The notes below the pieces were generated by a model. That model was not told the DNA's origin, did no database searches, and saw nothing but the letters and a program-made list of their open reading frames with translations. DNA of 19,177 nt, from NCBI GenBank assembly GCA_002898115.1, contig BDTL01000278.1, positions 1 to 19,177 of the forward strand. The letters are read 5' to 3'. This document shows positions 1 to 6,722 of the stretch, piece after piece (position 1 is the stretch's first letter; every line of letters begins with the position of its first letter). A program made the translations under genes and the position numbers. This DNA comes from a bacterium BMS3Bbin02. Lineage in GTDB: Bacteria > Actinomycetota > Acidimicrobiia > Spongiisociales > UBA5794.

Positions 1-55
1 GATTTCCACGAAGGTCCTCCGGGTTGGCTGGCGCTGCGCCATAGGCTACCAGCAC
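1..55 (-). CDS. Ferrochelatase-like protein, N-terminal fragment (runs off left edge)
   Basis: Only about 18 codons are present. Read on the minus strand from a GTG at 55-53 they give V-L-V-A-Y-G-A-A-P-A-N-P-E-D-L-R-G-N. This resembles the start of ferrochelatase-type proteins (hydrophobic strand, then a small-residue turn, then P-x-D/E-D-hydrophobic). A GGGAGG Shine-Dalgarno lies at 62-67, six bases before this GTG, which supports a real gene start. The gene would follow trpS in the same direction, with about 115 bases between them. Too little is visible to be sure of the family; another alpha/beta protein with a similar first strand is possible. The metal-chelating active site lies outside the window. 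Confidence 0.35.
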   Translation of the reverse strand, partial: MLVAYGAAPANPEDLRGN

Positions 56-171
56 CAACACCCTCCCGATTTCGACGCAATGCAGTCCCCAGAGAGCGTT
101 GGGACGGATTCTCAAGTCGCCACGAAGGGACCCGGCGGCCCGCCTACCTGGATACCGACGCGGTCGGTGTA

Positions 172-1158
172 TCAGATCCGTTCGAGGCCAATGGCTTCGC
201 GAACCTTCACCTGGTATCCCTCGGCGGCGGTGCGCGCGTCGAGGGCGCCCTTGTGCATGATGCGAGCGACTTCAGCATCGTCAAGCCGGTCGTACGCCAG
301 CCTGATCGGTGCAAACTCTTCGATCACCGCATCAGCAACGGCCTGTTTGAAGGCACCGTATCCGCCTGTTGCATACTCACCTGCAAGCACGTCAGTCGAC
401 GATCCCGTACACGCAGACAAGATGTCAAGCAGATTCGAGATCCCGGGCTTGACTGTCCGGTCGTACCGCACGACGGGGTCCGAATCGGTCACTGCAGATT
501 TGATCTTCTTGTTGATCACGTCCGGCGGATCGAGCACGAGCACCATGCTCTTTAGATTCGGATCGGATTTCGACATCTTCGCCGTCGGGTCGGACAACGA
601 CATGATTCGAGCCGACACCTCGGGAATGTATGCCTCGGGAATATGGAACACCTCACCGAACCGGTTGTTAAACCGTTCCGCCAGATCCCGCGCCATTTCG
701 AGATGCTGGCGCTGATCATCTCCAACAGGTACCAGGTCGGCGTTGTACAGCAGGATGTCGGCGGCCATCAGTACCGGGTAGGAGTACAAACCGAGATTGG
801 AGCCGGCCTTGTCCGCCTTTTCCTTGAACTGAGTCATGCGGTTCAAGACACCTGTTGGTGTCATTGTTCCGAGGATCCATGACAACTCGGCGTGCTGCGG
901 AACCTGGCTCTGGAAGTAGAACATCGATCGCTGCGGGTCAATACCCATCGCCAACAATACCTTTGCGGCTGCGATGCGGTCCTTCTTGAATTCCGCGGGA
1001 TCGTACGGAACCGTGATGGCGTGGAGATCAACGACGCAATACACCGTCTCGTAGCTGTCCTGGAAGTTCACCCAGTTCTTCAGCGCACCAAGGTAGTTCC
1101 CTATGTGGATGTTCCCGGTCGGTTGCAGACCTGAGAAGACCTTCTTTCTCGTCTCCAC
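172..1158 (-). CDS. trpS: Tryptophanyl-tRNA synthetase
   Basis: TrpS charges tRNA-Trp with tryptophan using ATP in the cytoplasm. From the GTG at 1158 it is 328 residues, normal for bacterial TrpS. Class I synthetase signatures are clear: the HIGH-type motif in P-T-G-N-I-H-I-G-N near residues 13-21, the G-D-D-Q-R-Q-H-L-E tryptophanyl-adenylate region near 146-154, and K-M-S-K-S at 194-198. An ORF in the same frame continues upstream to 1203, but the GTG at 1158 is preceded by AAGGAG with six-base spacing, and the protein then begins directly with the conserved F-S-G-L-Q-P-T-G segment, so the later start is preferred. Upstream lies a leader with tandem Trp codons and a terminator, implying attenuation by tryptophan supply. 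The ferrochelatase-like start lies downstream on the same strand. Confidence 0.97.
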   Translation of the reverse strand: METRKKVFSGLQPTGNIHIGNYLGALKNWVNFQDSYETVYCVVDLHAITVPYDPAEFKKDRIAAAKVLLAMGIDPQRSMFYFQSQVPQHAELSWILGTMTPTGVLNRMTQFKEKADKAGSNLGLYSYPVLMAADILLYNADLVPVGDDQRQHLEMARDLAERFNNRFGEVFHIPEAYIPEVSARIMSLSDPTAKMSKSDPNLKSMVLVLDPPDVINKKIKSAVTDSDPVVRYDRTVKPGISNLLDILSACTGSSTDVLAGEYATGGYGAFKQAVADAVIEEFAPIRLAYDRLDDAEVARIMHKGALDARTAAEGYQVKVREAIGLERI

Positions 1159-1197
1159 GATGTGCTCCTTGTGCTGTGACTTCAGTGCGGATTGGGG

Positions 1198-1262
1198 TAA
1201 CAAAACAACGCCGTCGGATATCCTCCGGCGGCGTTACAAACTCGTGCGCGATGGAGGTGTCG
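1198..1262 (-). promoter_or_regulatory. trpS attenuator: competing stems and intrinsic terminator
   Basis: On the minus strand the leader ORF is followed by CGACACCTCC (1253-1262). This can pair back onto the Trp-codon region (GTCG with CGAC; TGGTGG with CCTCCA, one mismatch). Its CCTCC can alternatively pair with GGAGG at 1222-1226. The terminator has 12-base arms at 1224-1235 and 1207-1218 (one G-U pair, five-base loop), followed by GTTTTGTT. A ribosome stalled on the Trp codons would free CCTCC and could disturb the terminator. The 2:3 pairing is only five perfect base pairs, so the exact antiterminator is uncertain; the terminator hairpin itself is clear. Confidence 0.6.
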
Positions 1263-1295
1263 TTAAGCGACCCGCCACCACTGCATGCCTGTCAT
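1263..1295 (-). CDS. Putative trpS leader peptide MTGMQWWRVA
   Basis: This short minus-strand ORF encodes M-T-G-M-Q-W-W-R-V-A and stops with TAA. The two adjacent TGG codons (1275-1280) are notable because Trp is the rarest residue. It lies between the trpS promoter region and a terminator-like hairpin (1207-1235) that precedes trpS. Translation could start at the ATG at 1295 or the second ATG at 1286. Neither has a good Shine-Dalgarno. A TATGCT -10-like hexamer at 1308-1313 would place the transcript start only about five bases before the first ATG, so leaderless or near-leaderless translation is possible. This is inferred from arrangement, as in classic trp leader attenuation. Confidence 0.62.
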   Translation of the reverse strand: MTGMQWWRVA

Positions 1296-1347
1296 ATTCA
1301 CGGGCCGAGCATACAAGATGACCCCCCGTGAGGCCACCCGGTAGCAT

Positions 1348-1395
1348 CTTCTGGCGTCCAATAGCGCACCATGGTGCGTTATTGGACGCCAGAAG
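1348..1395. repeat. 48-base near-perfect palindrome between divergent genes
   Basis: Two 24-base arms meet at C-C-A-T-G-G (1369-1374) with no loop. The only imperfection is one G/T pair (1364 with 1379). It lies between the trpS leader and the acyltransferase start. No T-run follows on either strand, so it is not a standard terminator. The arm core TGGCGTCCA is shared with a hairpin at 8409-8448, suggesting a dispersed palindromic sequence or a protein-binding site. The ATG at its centre (1371) is the first ATG in the acyltransferase frame, but is probably not the true start. Confidence 0.6.
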
Positions 1396-1472
1396 CAACT
1401 TTGCTCGGGTTGTGCAAGCATGGTGCCGATAACATCCGTACCCATTTCTCGCTCCTCTCGACGACTGACCCG

Positions 1473-3422
1473 GTGAAATCTTCAACCCTCCGTTACGAAC
1501 CAGGTGTCGACGGCATCCGTGCATTCGCCGTTCTCGCTGTTGTCGCCTATCACTTCGGCTGGCTTTCTACCCCAGGCGGATTCCTCGGCGTCGATGTGTT
1601 CTTCACCATCAGTGGGTTCCTCATCACTTCGCTTCTTGTCTCAGAGTACCGGCGGACCGGAAGAATCGATGTCCGGGAATTCTGGAAGCGCCGTGCTCGC
1701 CGCCTGCTTCCGGCGCTGTTTGTCTTCCTCGCGGTGACAGCTGCGTACGTCGCTGCATTCGTTCCAACGGAGATTGACAGAGTCCAACGTGAACTCTTCC
1801 CAGCCCTCGGTTACTTCACGAACTGGTTCTTGATCGGGTACAACGAATCGTACTTCGAGACTTTCGCCCGACCCTCGCTATGGCGGCATCTGTGGTCGCT
1901 GGCCGTTGAGGAACAGTTCTACATCGTCTGGCCGGTTCTGTTCGTCTTCCTGCGAAGGGTGCGGACGACCCTGATCGTTGGGTTGATCGGGGTTCTTGCC
2001 CTCGCCTCCACATGGTGGATGGCCAACTTGTTCGTGCCGTTCGAGGACCCGTCGCGGGTGTACTACGGCACCGATACTCGTGCCACGGGAATCCTTGTCG
2101 GCGCAATCCTTGGTCTTCTCCGGCACCGGCTACCGGTTATCGAACACAAGCGCCGCTGGCCGTTGTTCGTCGGCGTGACCGGCCTGGGAACTTTGATATG
2201 GATGGTGGTGGCAGTCAACGACTTCGATCCGTGGCTGTACCAGGGCGGGTTCCTCCTCACGGCAGCCGCATCGACCGCAGCAATCATCGGCGTGGTCGGA
2301 TCACGGTCGCTTCGATCGATCGTCGGATCGGCGCCGATGCGCTGGGTCGGCCTCAGGTCGTACGGCCTCTACATGTGGCATTGGCCGGTCGTCGTCTTCA
2401 CGCGTCCCAATATCGATGTGTTCTGGGACCCGACCGTCGTGACATTGGTACGACTCGTCGGCGCGCTCATTCTCACGGAGATCTCGTACAGGTGGATTGA
2501 GATGCCGGCGCGAAACGGAGCACTCGGCCGCTGGTGGCAGCGGGTTCGCTCCGGGCGAGAACGCCTGGTTCCGCGTTCAGCGTGGCGCGTCGTTGTCACA
2601 ACGTACATCGCTCTGTTCTCGATGCCGCTGGCGATTGTCCTCGCATCCCCTCCCCCGGAGGCGCCCGCATTTCGCGAGGAGGTCGCAATGATCCAAACCT
2701 CCGAAATGCCGCTCACCGCAACACCAATCCCGCTCACAGCCTTCCCCACAACCTCACTCCCCACGACCACTGTGCCGACGACCACTGTGCCCACGACCTC
2801 TGTGCCCACGACCTCTGTGCCCACGACCTCTGTGCCCACGACCGCGCCTGAGACGGTTCGCCGCACGATGCCACCGAGAGCGCGCGAACCCGCAACCACA
2901 CCGGAACCTGCGACAGTCTTCGCGATCGGCGACTCAGTGATGCTCGGCGCGGTGGGGGAACTCCAGGCGGCTTTTGGTGGCGCCATCGAGGTCGATGCAC
3001 TCAAGGCGCGTTCATGGACAAACGGCATCGAGGTATTGCGCGCGCGTTTCAGAGACGGAAACGTTGACGACATCGTGATTGTTCACCTCGGCTACAACGG
3101 GCCGGTGAACTCCGACATGCTCGATGCACTCATCGACGCGACCACAGGAGTCCGCCGGGTTTACATTCTCACCATTCAGATCGATAGACGCTGGGAGTCT
3201 CGCATCAATGAACTCATCCGGGAACGGGCCGGGTCCGTGGCGGTCATGCGAGTTATCGAGTGGAAACTTCTCGCAGAGTCGGACCGCAGCTTGCTTGGCA
3301 GGGACAACATCCATCTCAGCCCGGACGGTCAGCGGGTGTACGCCGAATTGATCGCGTCGGCCGTCGGTGACATCACATCGTGTGCGGCGACAACAAGCTG
3401 TGTGAATGAAGCTGCCCGATGA
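1473..3422 (+). CDS. OafA/YrhL-type membrane O-acyltransferase with C-terminal SGNH domain
   Basis: Predicted integral membrane enzyme that transfers acyl (often acetyl) groups to cell-surface glycans. The N-terminal acyltransferase-3 domain has R-Y-E-P-G-V-D-G-I-R-A and a conserved His near residue 27, F-F-T-I-S-G-F-L-I-T, H-L-W-S-L-A-V-E-E-Q-F-Y, and about ten hydrophobic segments. A Thr/Pro linker (residues 426-455) made of 15-base tandem repeats leads to an extracytoplasmic SGNH hydrolase-like domain: G-D-S-V (Ser488) and D-N-I-H (Asp611, His614) supply the catalytic residues. Acyltransferase-SGNH fusions are a known family, and the SGNH part is thought to complete the transfer. The frame is open from ATG 1371, but that would add 34 unconserved residues starting inside a palindrome. 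GTG 1473 fits family alignments better, though without a clear SD site; TTG codons at 1401/1410 are alternatives. The acceptor sugar cannot be told. Confidence 0.88.
   Translation: MKSSTLRYEPGVDGIRAFAVLAVVAYHFGWLSTPGGFLGVDVFFTISGFLITSLLVSEYRRTGRIDVREFWKRRARRLLPALFVFLAVTAAYVAAFVPTEIDRVQRELFPALGYFTNWFLIGYNESYFETFARPSLWRHLWSLAVEEQFYIVWPVLFVFLRRVRTTLIVGLIGVLALASTWWMANLFVPFEDPSRVYYGTDTRATGILVGAILGLLRHRLPVIEHKRRWPLFVGVTGLGTLIWMVVAVNDFDPWLYQGGFLLTAAASTAAIIGVVGSRSLRSIVGSAPMRWVGLRSYGLYMWHWPVVVFTRPNIDVFWDPTVVTLVRLVGALILTEISYRWIEMPARNGALGRWWQRVRSGRERLVPRSAWRVVVTTYIALFSMPLAIVLASPPPEAPAFREEVAMIQTSEMPLTATPIPLTAFPTTSLPTTTVPTTTVPTTSVPTTSVPTTSVPTTAPETVRRTMPPRAREPATTPEPATVFAIGDSVMLGAVGELQAAFGGAIEVDALKARSWTNGIEVLRARFRDGNVDDIVIVHLGYNGPVNSDMLDALIDATTGVRRVYILTIQIDRRWESRINELIRERAGSVAVMRVIEWKLLAESDRSLLGRDNIHLSPDGQRVYAELIASAVGDITSCAATTSCVNEAAR
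2748..2837 (+). repeat. 15-base tandem repeat, six units, coding Thr/Pro linker
   Basis: Six in-frame 15-base units at 2748, 2763, 2778, 2793, 2808 and 2823 encode T-T-S-L-P, T-T-T-V-P twice and T-T-S-V-P three times. The last three units are identical at DNA level (acgacctctgtgccc), which points to recent slippage or expansion. The unit length keeps the frame. It forms the flexible spacer between the membrane domain and the SGNH domain of the acyltransferase. Confidence 0.93.
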
Positions 3423-3428
3423 GGGCTG

Positions 3429-3457
3429 TTGACGCTCAGCGTGGGATCCTGCATACT
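3429..3457 (+). promoter_or_regulatory. Promoter of the cimA leader
   Basis: TTGACG (3429-3434) and CATACT (3452-3457) are separated by exactly 17 bases, a good housekeeping-sigma match. The leader ATG begins at 3465, seven bases after the -10 hexamer, so transcription should start at or next to the ATG. The promoter begins seven bases after the stop codon of the upstream acyltransferase. Confidence 0.72.
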
Positions 3458-3464
3458 GGCGGGC

Positions 3465-3509
3465 ATGACGAATCGGAACAGCGCAATTCGCATCGAGATT
3501 ATTACGTAG
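3465..3509 (+). CDS. Putative cimA leader peptide MTNRNSAIRIEIIT
   Basis: A 14-codon ORF ending in TAG, with four Ile codons (3486, 3492, 3498, 3501), two of them adjacent just before the end. It sits between a strong promoter and a strong intrinsic terminator, directly ahead of the gene for the first dedicated step of an isoleucine pathway. The Ile enrichment therefore matches the end product of the regulated gene. No Shine-Dalgarno is present, and the promoter spacing suggests a leaderless transcript. Its role as a sensor of charged tRNA-Ile is inferred from this arrangement. Confidence 0.7.
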   Translation: MTNRNSAIRIEIIT

Positions 3510-3571
3510 GCGTACACACCTCGAGAATCGTGTGTGCGCCCATCACCCTCCGCCAGGCGGAGGGTTTTCTT
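3510..3571 (+). terminator. cimA attenuator: alternative hairpin and intrinsic terminator
   Basis: A terminator stem ccctccgcc/ggcggaggg (3546-3554, 3556-3564) is followed directly by TTTTCTT (3565-3571). Upstream is a second hairpin with ten-base arms at 3510-3519 and 3530-3539 (one G-U pair), starting right after the leader stop codon. A shorter alternative pairs TCGAG in the leader ORF (3493-3497) with CTCGA (3520-3524). A ribosome at the leader stop would cover the first arm of the upstream hairpin. A clean antiterminator that invades the terminator stem was not found by eye, so the switching mechanism is open even though the terminator is unmistakable. It would also stop read-through from the acyltransferase gene. 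Confidence 0.75.
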
Positions 3572-3603
3572 ATGCCCCGCCACGCTGACCTACGGAGAAC
3601 ACC

Positions 3604-5172
3604 ATGACCCCCGCTATCGAAATCTACGACACGACCCTGCGAGACGGTATCCAACAAGAGGGTATTTCGCTCACAGCACAGGACAAGCTCAAGATTGCAC
3701 ACTTGTTGGACGGTCTCGGGGTGCACTACATCGAGGGCGGTTGGCCGGGTGCGAACCCGAAGGAAGACGAGTTCTTCCGACGAGCAAAGACTGAGCTTGA
3801 ACTCACCAACGCGATTCTGGTCGCGTTCGGATCGACACGCCGCGCCAACGTCAGAGCCGAGGATGACGCCGTTCTCCAGGCGCTCCTCGAAGCGGAAACT
3901 GACGTTGTGTGTCTCGTCGGAAAGTCATGGAGCTACCACGTCGAACATGCACTGCGCGTAAGCGAACGCGAAGCAGTCGCAATGGTCGCCGACTCCGTTG
4001 GGTATCTCCGATCCCAGGGGCGTCGGGTGTTCTTCGACGCGGAGCACTTCTTTGACGGATATCGCGACAACCCCGACTTTGCTCTCACCGTGCTCCGCGA
4101 GGCCCATGCAGCCGGCGCCGAACGCCTAGTCATGTGCGATACCAACGGCGGCTGGCTTTCACATGAGGTCGAGCGGGTCGTCGGCAAGGTCGGTGAGGCA
4201 CTTGGCGACGCAGTGCTGGGCGCCCATTTTCACAACGACTCGGGAATGGCCGTCGCGAACAGTCTTACCGCGGTTCGCTCGGGAGTCACCCAGGTCCAGG
4301 GTTGCGTCAACGGCTACGGCGAACGAACCGGAAATGCCGACCTCTGCTCCATCATCCCCAACCTCCAGCTCAAGATGGATACCAGAGTCGTCACCGACGA
4401 GCAGATCAGCAAGCTCACGTCAGTGTCGCATCACGTCGCCGAGATCATCAACATCACCCTCAACCCTCACCTCCCCTACGTGGGGGCGTCAGCTTTCACC
4501 CACAAAGCAGGTCTCCACACGTCGGCACTCGCTCGTCGCCCCGATGCCTACGAGCACCTCCCACCCGCCGATGTTGGCAACACGACACGAGTCGTCGTAT
4601 CGGAGATGGCGGGTCGATCTACGGTGGTAGCGAAGGGAAAGGCTCACGGGGTGGCGCTAACCGACGCGGATGCCCAGATCGTCGTTGATCGGGTTAAGGA
4701 GCTTGAGCACCAGGGGTACCAGTTTGAGGCCGCTGACGGAAGCTTCGAACTACTTCTTCGCGAGGTGAGGGGCTGGACCCAACCCTTCTTCGACCTCGAG
4801 TCATACCGGGTGTTCGTGTCGGATGGCGCCGGAGTCGAGTCTGAAGCCACAGTGAAACTCACCGTCGACGGGAAGCGCATCGTAATGACCCGTGAGGGCG
4901 ACGGTCCGGTGAGTGCACTTGACCGCGCGTTGCGAGCCGCCCTCGAGGACACCTATCCGGAGATTCTTGATATTCGACTCATCGATTACCGCGTCCGCGA
5001 CCTCGACTCATCTGATGGAACCAGTGCTCGGGTTCGTGTCCTCACAACGCACTCAGCCGGCAAAGATCGGTGGAGCACGGTCGGCGTGCACCAGAACATC
5101 ATCAACGCGTCGTGGCAGGCCGTCGTCGAGGGACTCGTCCTCGGCCTGCTCCGCGCCGGTTACGATGAGTAG
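3604..5172 (+). CDS. cimA: (R)-citramalate synthase
   Basis: CimA condenses pyruvate with acetyl-CoA to (R)-citramalate, giving 2-oxobutanoate for isoleucine synthesis without threonine. The 522-residue length is typical. The TIM-barrel catalytic half (about 5-280) shows D-T-T-L-R-D-G (9-15), the metal-binding H-F-H-N-D-S-G (His208, His210) and G-Y-G-E-R-T-G-N-A-D-L (Asn244), the HMGL-like signature. The C-terminal LeuA-type dimer domain (about 385-520) is complete; in this family it binds isoleucine for feedback inhibition. R-D-G-I-Q-Q-E-G after the metal Asp fits citramalate synthase better than 2-isopropylmalate or homocitrate synthase. GGAG sits seven bases before the ATG. An Ile-rich leader ORF and terminator precede it, so regulation by isoleucine supply is expected. 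Confidence 0.93.
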   Translation: MTPAIEIYDTTLRDGIQQEGISLTAQDKLKIAHLLDGLGVHYIEGGWPGANPKEDEFFRRAKTELELTNAILVAFGSTRRANVRAEDDAVLQALLEAETDVVCLVGKSWSYHVEHALRVSEREAVAMVADSVGYLRSQGRRVFFDAEHFFDGYRDNPDFALTVLREAHAAGAERLVMCDTNGGWLSHEVERVVGKVGEALGDAVLGAHFHNDSGMAVANSLTAVRSGVTQVQGCVNGYGERTGNADLCSIIPNLQLKMDTRVVTDEQISKLTSVSHHVAEIINITLNPHLPYVGASAFTHKAGLHTSALARRPDAYEHLPPADVGNTTRVVVSEMAGRSTVVAKGKAHGVALTDADAQIVVDRVKELEHQGYQFEAADGSFELLLREVRGWTQPFFDLESYRVFVSDGAGVESEATVKLTVDGKRIVMTREGDGPVSALDRALRAALEDTYPEILDIRLIDYRVRDLDSSDGTSARVRVLTTHSAGKDRWSTVGVHQNIINASWQAVVEGLVLGLLRAGYDE

Positions 5173-5205
5173 CGACGTATCACGCAGTCGGTACCCGCAC
5201 TTTCT

Positions 5206-5260
5206 CCCGTTTTGGTGACGCTCAAGCAGGATTATTCCTGTCGAGCGTCACCAAAACGGG
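5206..5260. terminator. Long hairpin between convergent cimA and SDR genes
   Basis: Perfect 18-base arms (cccgttttggtgacgctc, 5206-5223, and its complement at 5243-5260) enclose 19 bases that contain a further four-base stem (cagg/cctg). It lies 33 bases after cimA and 46 bases beyond the end of the SDR gene. No T-run follows on either strand, so it is not a standard intrinsic terminator, but the site between two convergent genes suggests bidirectional transcript ending or 3' end protection. The first bases of the arm (cgttttgg) recur in the hairpin at 8409-8448. Confidence 0.55.
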
Positions 5261-5306
5261 AACCTGTGTGGCGGGCTGCTGGAATCGCTGTCTCGCACGA
5301 ACTCGG

Positions 5307-6137
5307 TCAGATCTGTGTGTCTACGGTCGGGTTGTCGCCGGCCTCAATTTCGCGGTGGCGGCGTTCGATGAACGGCGCCATCCCGGGATGGGTGAGAAGA
5401 TAGAACTGGTCAGCCTCAACTGCTGCCGCGATCTGGTCCGCAACGCTCTCAGGGGTCCGTCCGTGTTCGGTCGCGTCGCGAACCGCCGCACGCACCCGGG
5501 CCCCCATGACCGAGTCTTCCCGGGGTCCTCCCGGTCGATTCCTGTCGGAGTCGGCGATGCGGGTGGACACCCATGCCGGACACGCGACGGTGACACCGAC
5601 GTTGGCGTCGGCGAGCCGCAACTCTTGATAGAGGGTTTCGGACAGGGTCACGACGCCGTGTTTCGCAACGTTGTACGGCGCCATCCCGGGGGTTGAAACC
5701 AACCCTGCGACCGATGCCGTGTTGACGACGTACCCACCGCCCTGAGAGACCATTCGAGGCACGAACGATCGTATGCCATGGATCACGCCGTAGAGATCAA
5801 CTCCCAGCACCCACTCCCAGTCCGCAACGGTGGTCTCCAACACTGATCCCGTCGAACTCACACCCGCGTTGTTGACAATGAGGTCGACCGTCCGATACCG
5901 GTCGAACGCAGCGTCTGCCAGCGCCGCAACGGACGACTCGCTCGACACATCACACACCCTGGTGTGAGTAAGCGGGGCGAGTTCTCCCAGGGTCGTGCGA
6001 GCTTTCCCAAGGGCGTCACCATTGATGTCAGCCATCAGCACGTTCATCCCGCGTCCACACAATGCTCTGGTTAGCGCCAAACCGATGCCACTTGCGGCGC
6101 CGGTGACGACCGCCGCCATCCCGCTACGAAGTTTCAT
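5307..6137 (-). CDS. Short-chain dehydrogenase/reductase
   Basis: A classical SDR, 276 residues, cytoplasmic NAD(P)-dependent oxidoreductase. The Rossmann glycine motif T-G-A-A-S-G-I-G is at 12-19, N-N-A-G at 89-92, and the catalytic triad is Ser142, Tyr155 and Lys159 (Y-N-V-A-K). The Asp after the second strand (M-A-D-I-N, about residue 37) suggests NAD(H) preference. The substrate cannot be read from the sequence. The ATG at 6137 is preceded by AAAGGTG, and its first base is the last base of the NUDIX stop codon (TGATG), so the two are probably translationally coupled. The C-terminal 30 residues are charged and outside the core fold. Confidence 0.88.
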   Translation of the reverse strand: MKLRSGMAAVVTGAASGIGLALTRALCGRGMNVLMADINGDALGKARTTLGELAPLTHTRVCDVSSESSVAALADAAFDRYRTVDLIVNNAGVSSTGSVLETTVADWEWVLGVDLYGVIHGIRSFVPRMVSQGGGYVVNTASVAGLVSTPGMAPYNVAKHGVVTLSETLYQELRLADANVGVTVACPAWVSTRIADSDRNRPGGPREDSVMGARVRAAVRDATEHGRTPESVADQIAAAVEADQFYLLTHPGMAPFIERRHREIEAGDNPTVDTQI

Positions 6138-6691
6138 CAGTCACCTTTCTGGTTCTCCTCAAGCAGCGTGAAGAGGCGACGCAGCATGCCGGCGGTAGCC
6201 CCCCACAAAATGCCCTCCGGGAGCTCAAGGAACCAGATTTCGTGACCCCGCCACTGCTGAGAGTGCCAATCCGGTGTCGTCATCAAGAAGTCAAGGCGCG
6301 GAGTGAGGATCTCAGCGACCTCACGTTCACTGCGTGTCAACACCGGTAGGTCGCCGCGTACCCTCCCGATGACGGGAACGATCATCTCGTCGATGCTTCT
6401 CGTCCAGAACGGTTCCGAGCCACCAACGATTTCGACCGCCGACGGGTCCAGCCCGATCTCCTCGTGGGCCTCGCGTAGGGCTCCAGCCGCGACCGACTCA
6501 CCGGGCTCAAGCCGTCCCCCTGGACAGACAATGTCGCCGGGATGGGTGGGCATGTCATCAGGACGGCGGGTCAAGATGATCCGCACATCCCCGTCACTGT
6601 CTTTGAACAGCACAACAAGTACTGCCGATCGGGCGTCGTCGTACTCATAGATTGGGCCGATATTTTCGACCGCTGACCAAACGTCTAACAT
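6137..6691 (-). CDS. NUDIX hydrolase, CoA pyrophosphatase (NudL) type
   Basis: Predicted to hydrolyse coenzyme A or its derivatives to 4'-phosphopantetheine and 3',5'-ADP, or a related pyrophosphate. It has 184 residues. A complete NUDIX box runs G59-x5-E65-x7-R73-E74-x2-E77-E78-x-G80. Just before it, L-T-R-R-x-x-x-M-x-T-H-x-G-D-I-V-C-P-G-G matches the motif that marks the CoA-specific subgroup (usually L-T-x-R-x-x-x-L-x-x-H-x-G-x-x-x-F-P-G-G); Cys replaces the usual aromatic before P-G-G. Substrate assignment is by motif only. The ATG has GGGGAG directly against it, an unusually short spacing. Only 31 bases separate it from the divergent acetyltransferase, so the promoters must overlap. Confidence 0.85.
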   Translation of the reverse strand: MLDVWSAVENIGPIYEYDDARSAVLVVLFKDSDGDVRIILTRRPDDMPTHPGDIVCPGGRLEPGESVAAGALREAHEEIGLDPSAVEIVGGSEPFWTRSIDEMIVPVIGRVRGDLPVLTRSEREVAEILTPRLDFLMTTPDWHSQQWRGHEIWFLELPEGILWGATAGMLRRLFTLLEENQKGD

Positions 6692-6722
6692 CTCCCCAGC
6701 TTACGACGATAGGCTGTGCACG

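Noticed and set aside
80..715. 211-codon ORF opposite trpS
   Set aside because: It lies antisense to strongly conserved trpS codons and has Arg/Ser-rich low-complexity content typical of a shadow frame.
1207..1290. Trp T-box riboswitch before trpS (TGGTGGCGGG resembling T-box, UGGC matching a tRNA-Trp end)
   Set aside because: The consensus T-box is not present, the candidate antiterminator does not overlap the terminator, and there is no stem I. The same bases are better explained as tandem Trp codons of a leader ORF.
1371..1472. ATG 1371 as the start of the acyltransferase
   Set aside because: It lies in the centre of a long palindrome with no SD, and adds 34 residues before the conserved family start.
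2748..2837. CRISPR-like array
   Set aside because: The 15-base units are directly adjacent with no spacers and are in frame inside a gene.
2369..3073. 234-codon minus-strand ORF within the acyltransferase
   Set aside because: Antisense shadow; its VVGTE repeats are only the complement of the 15-base coding repeat.
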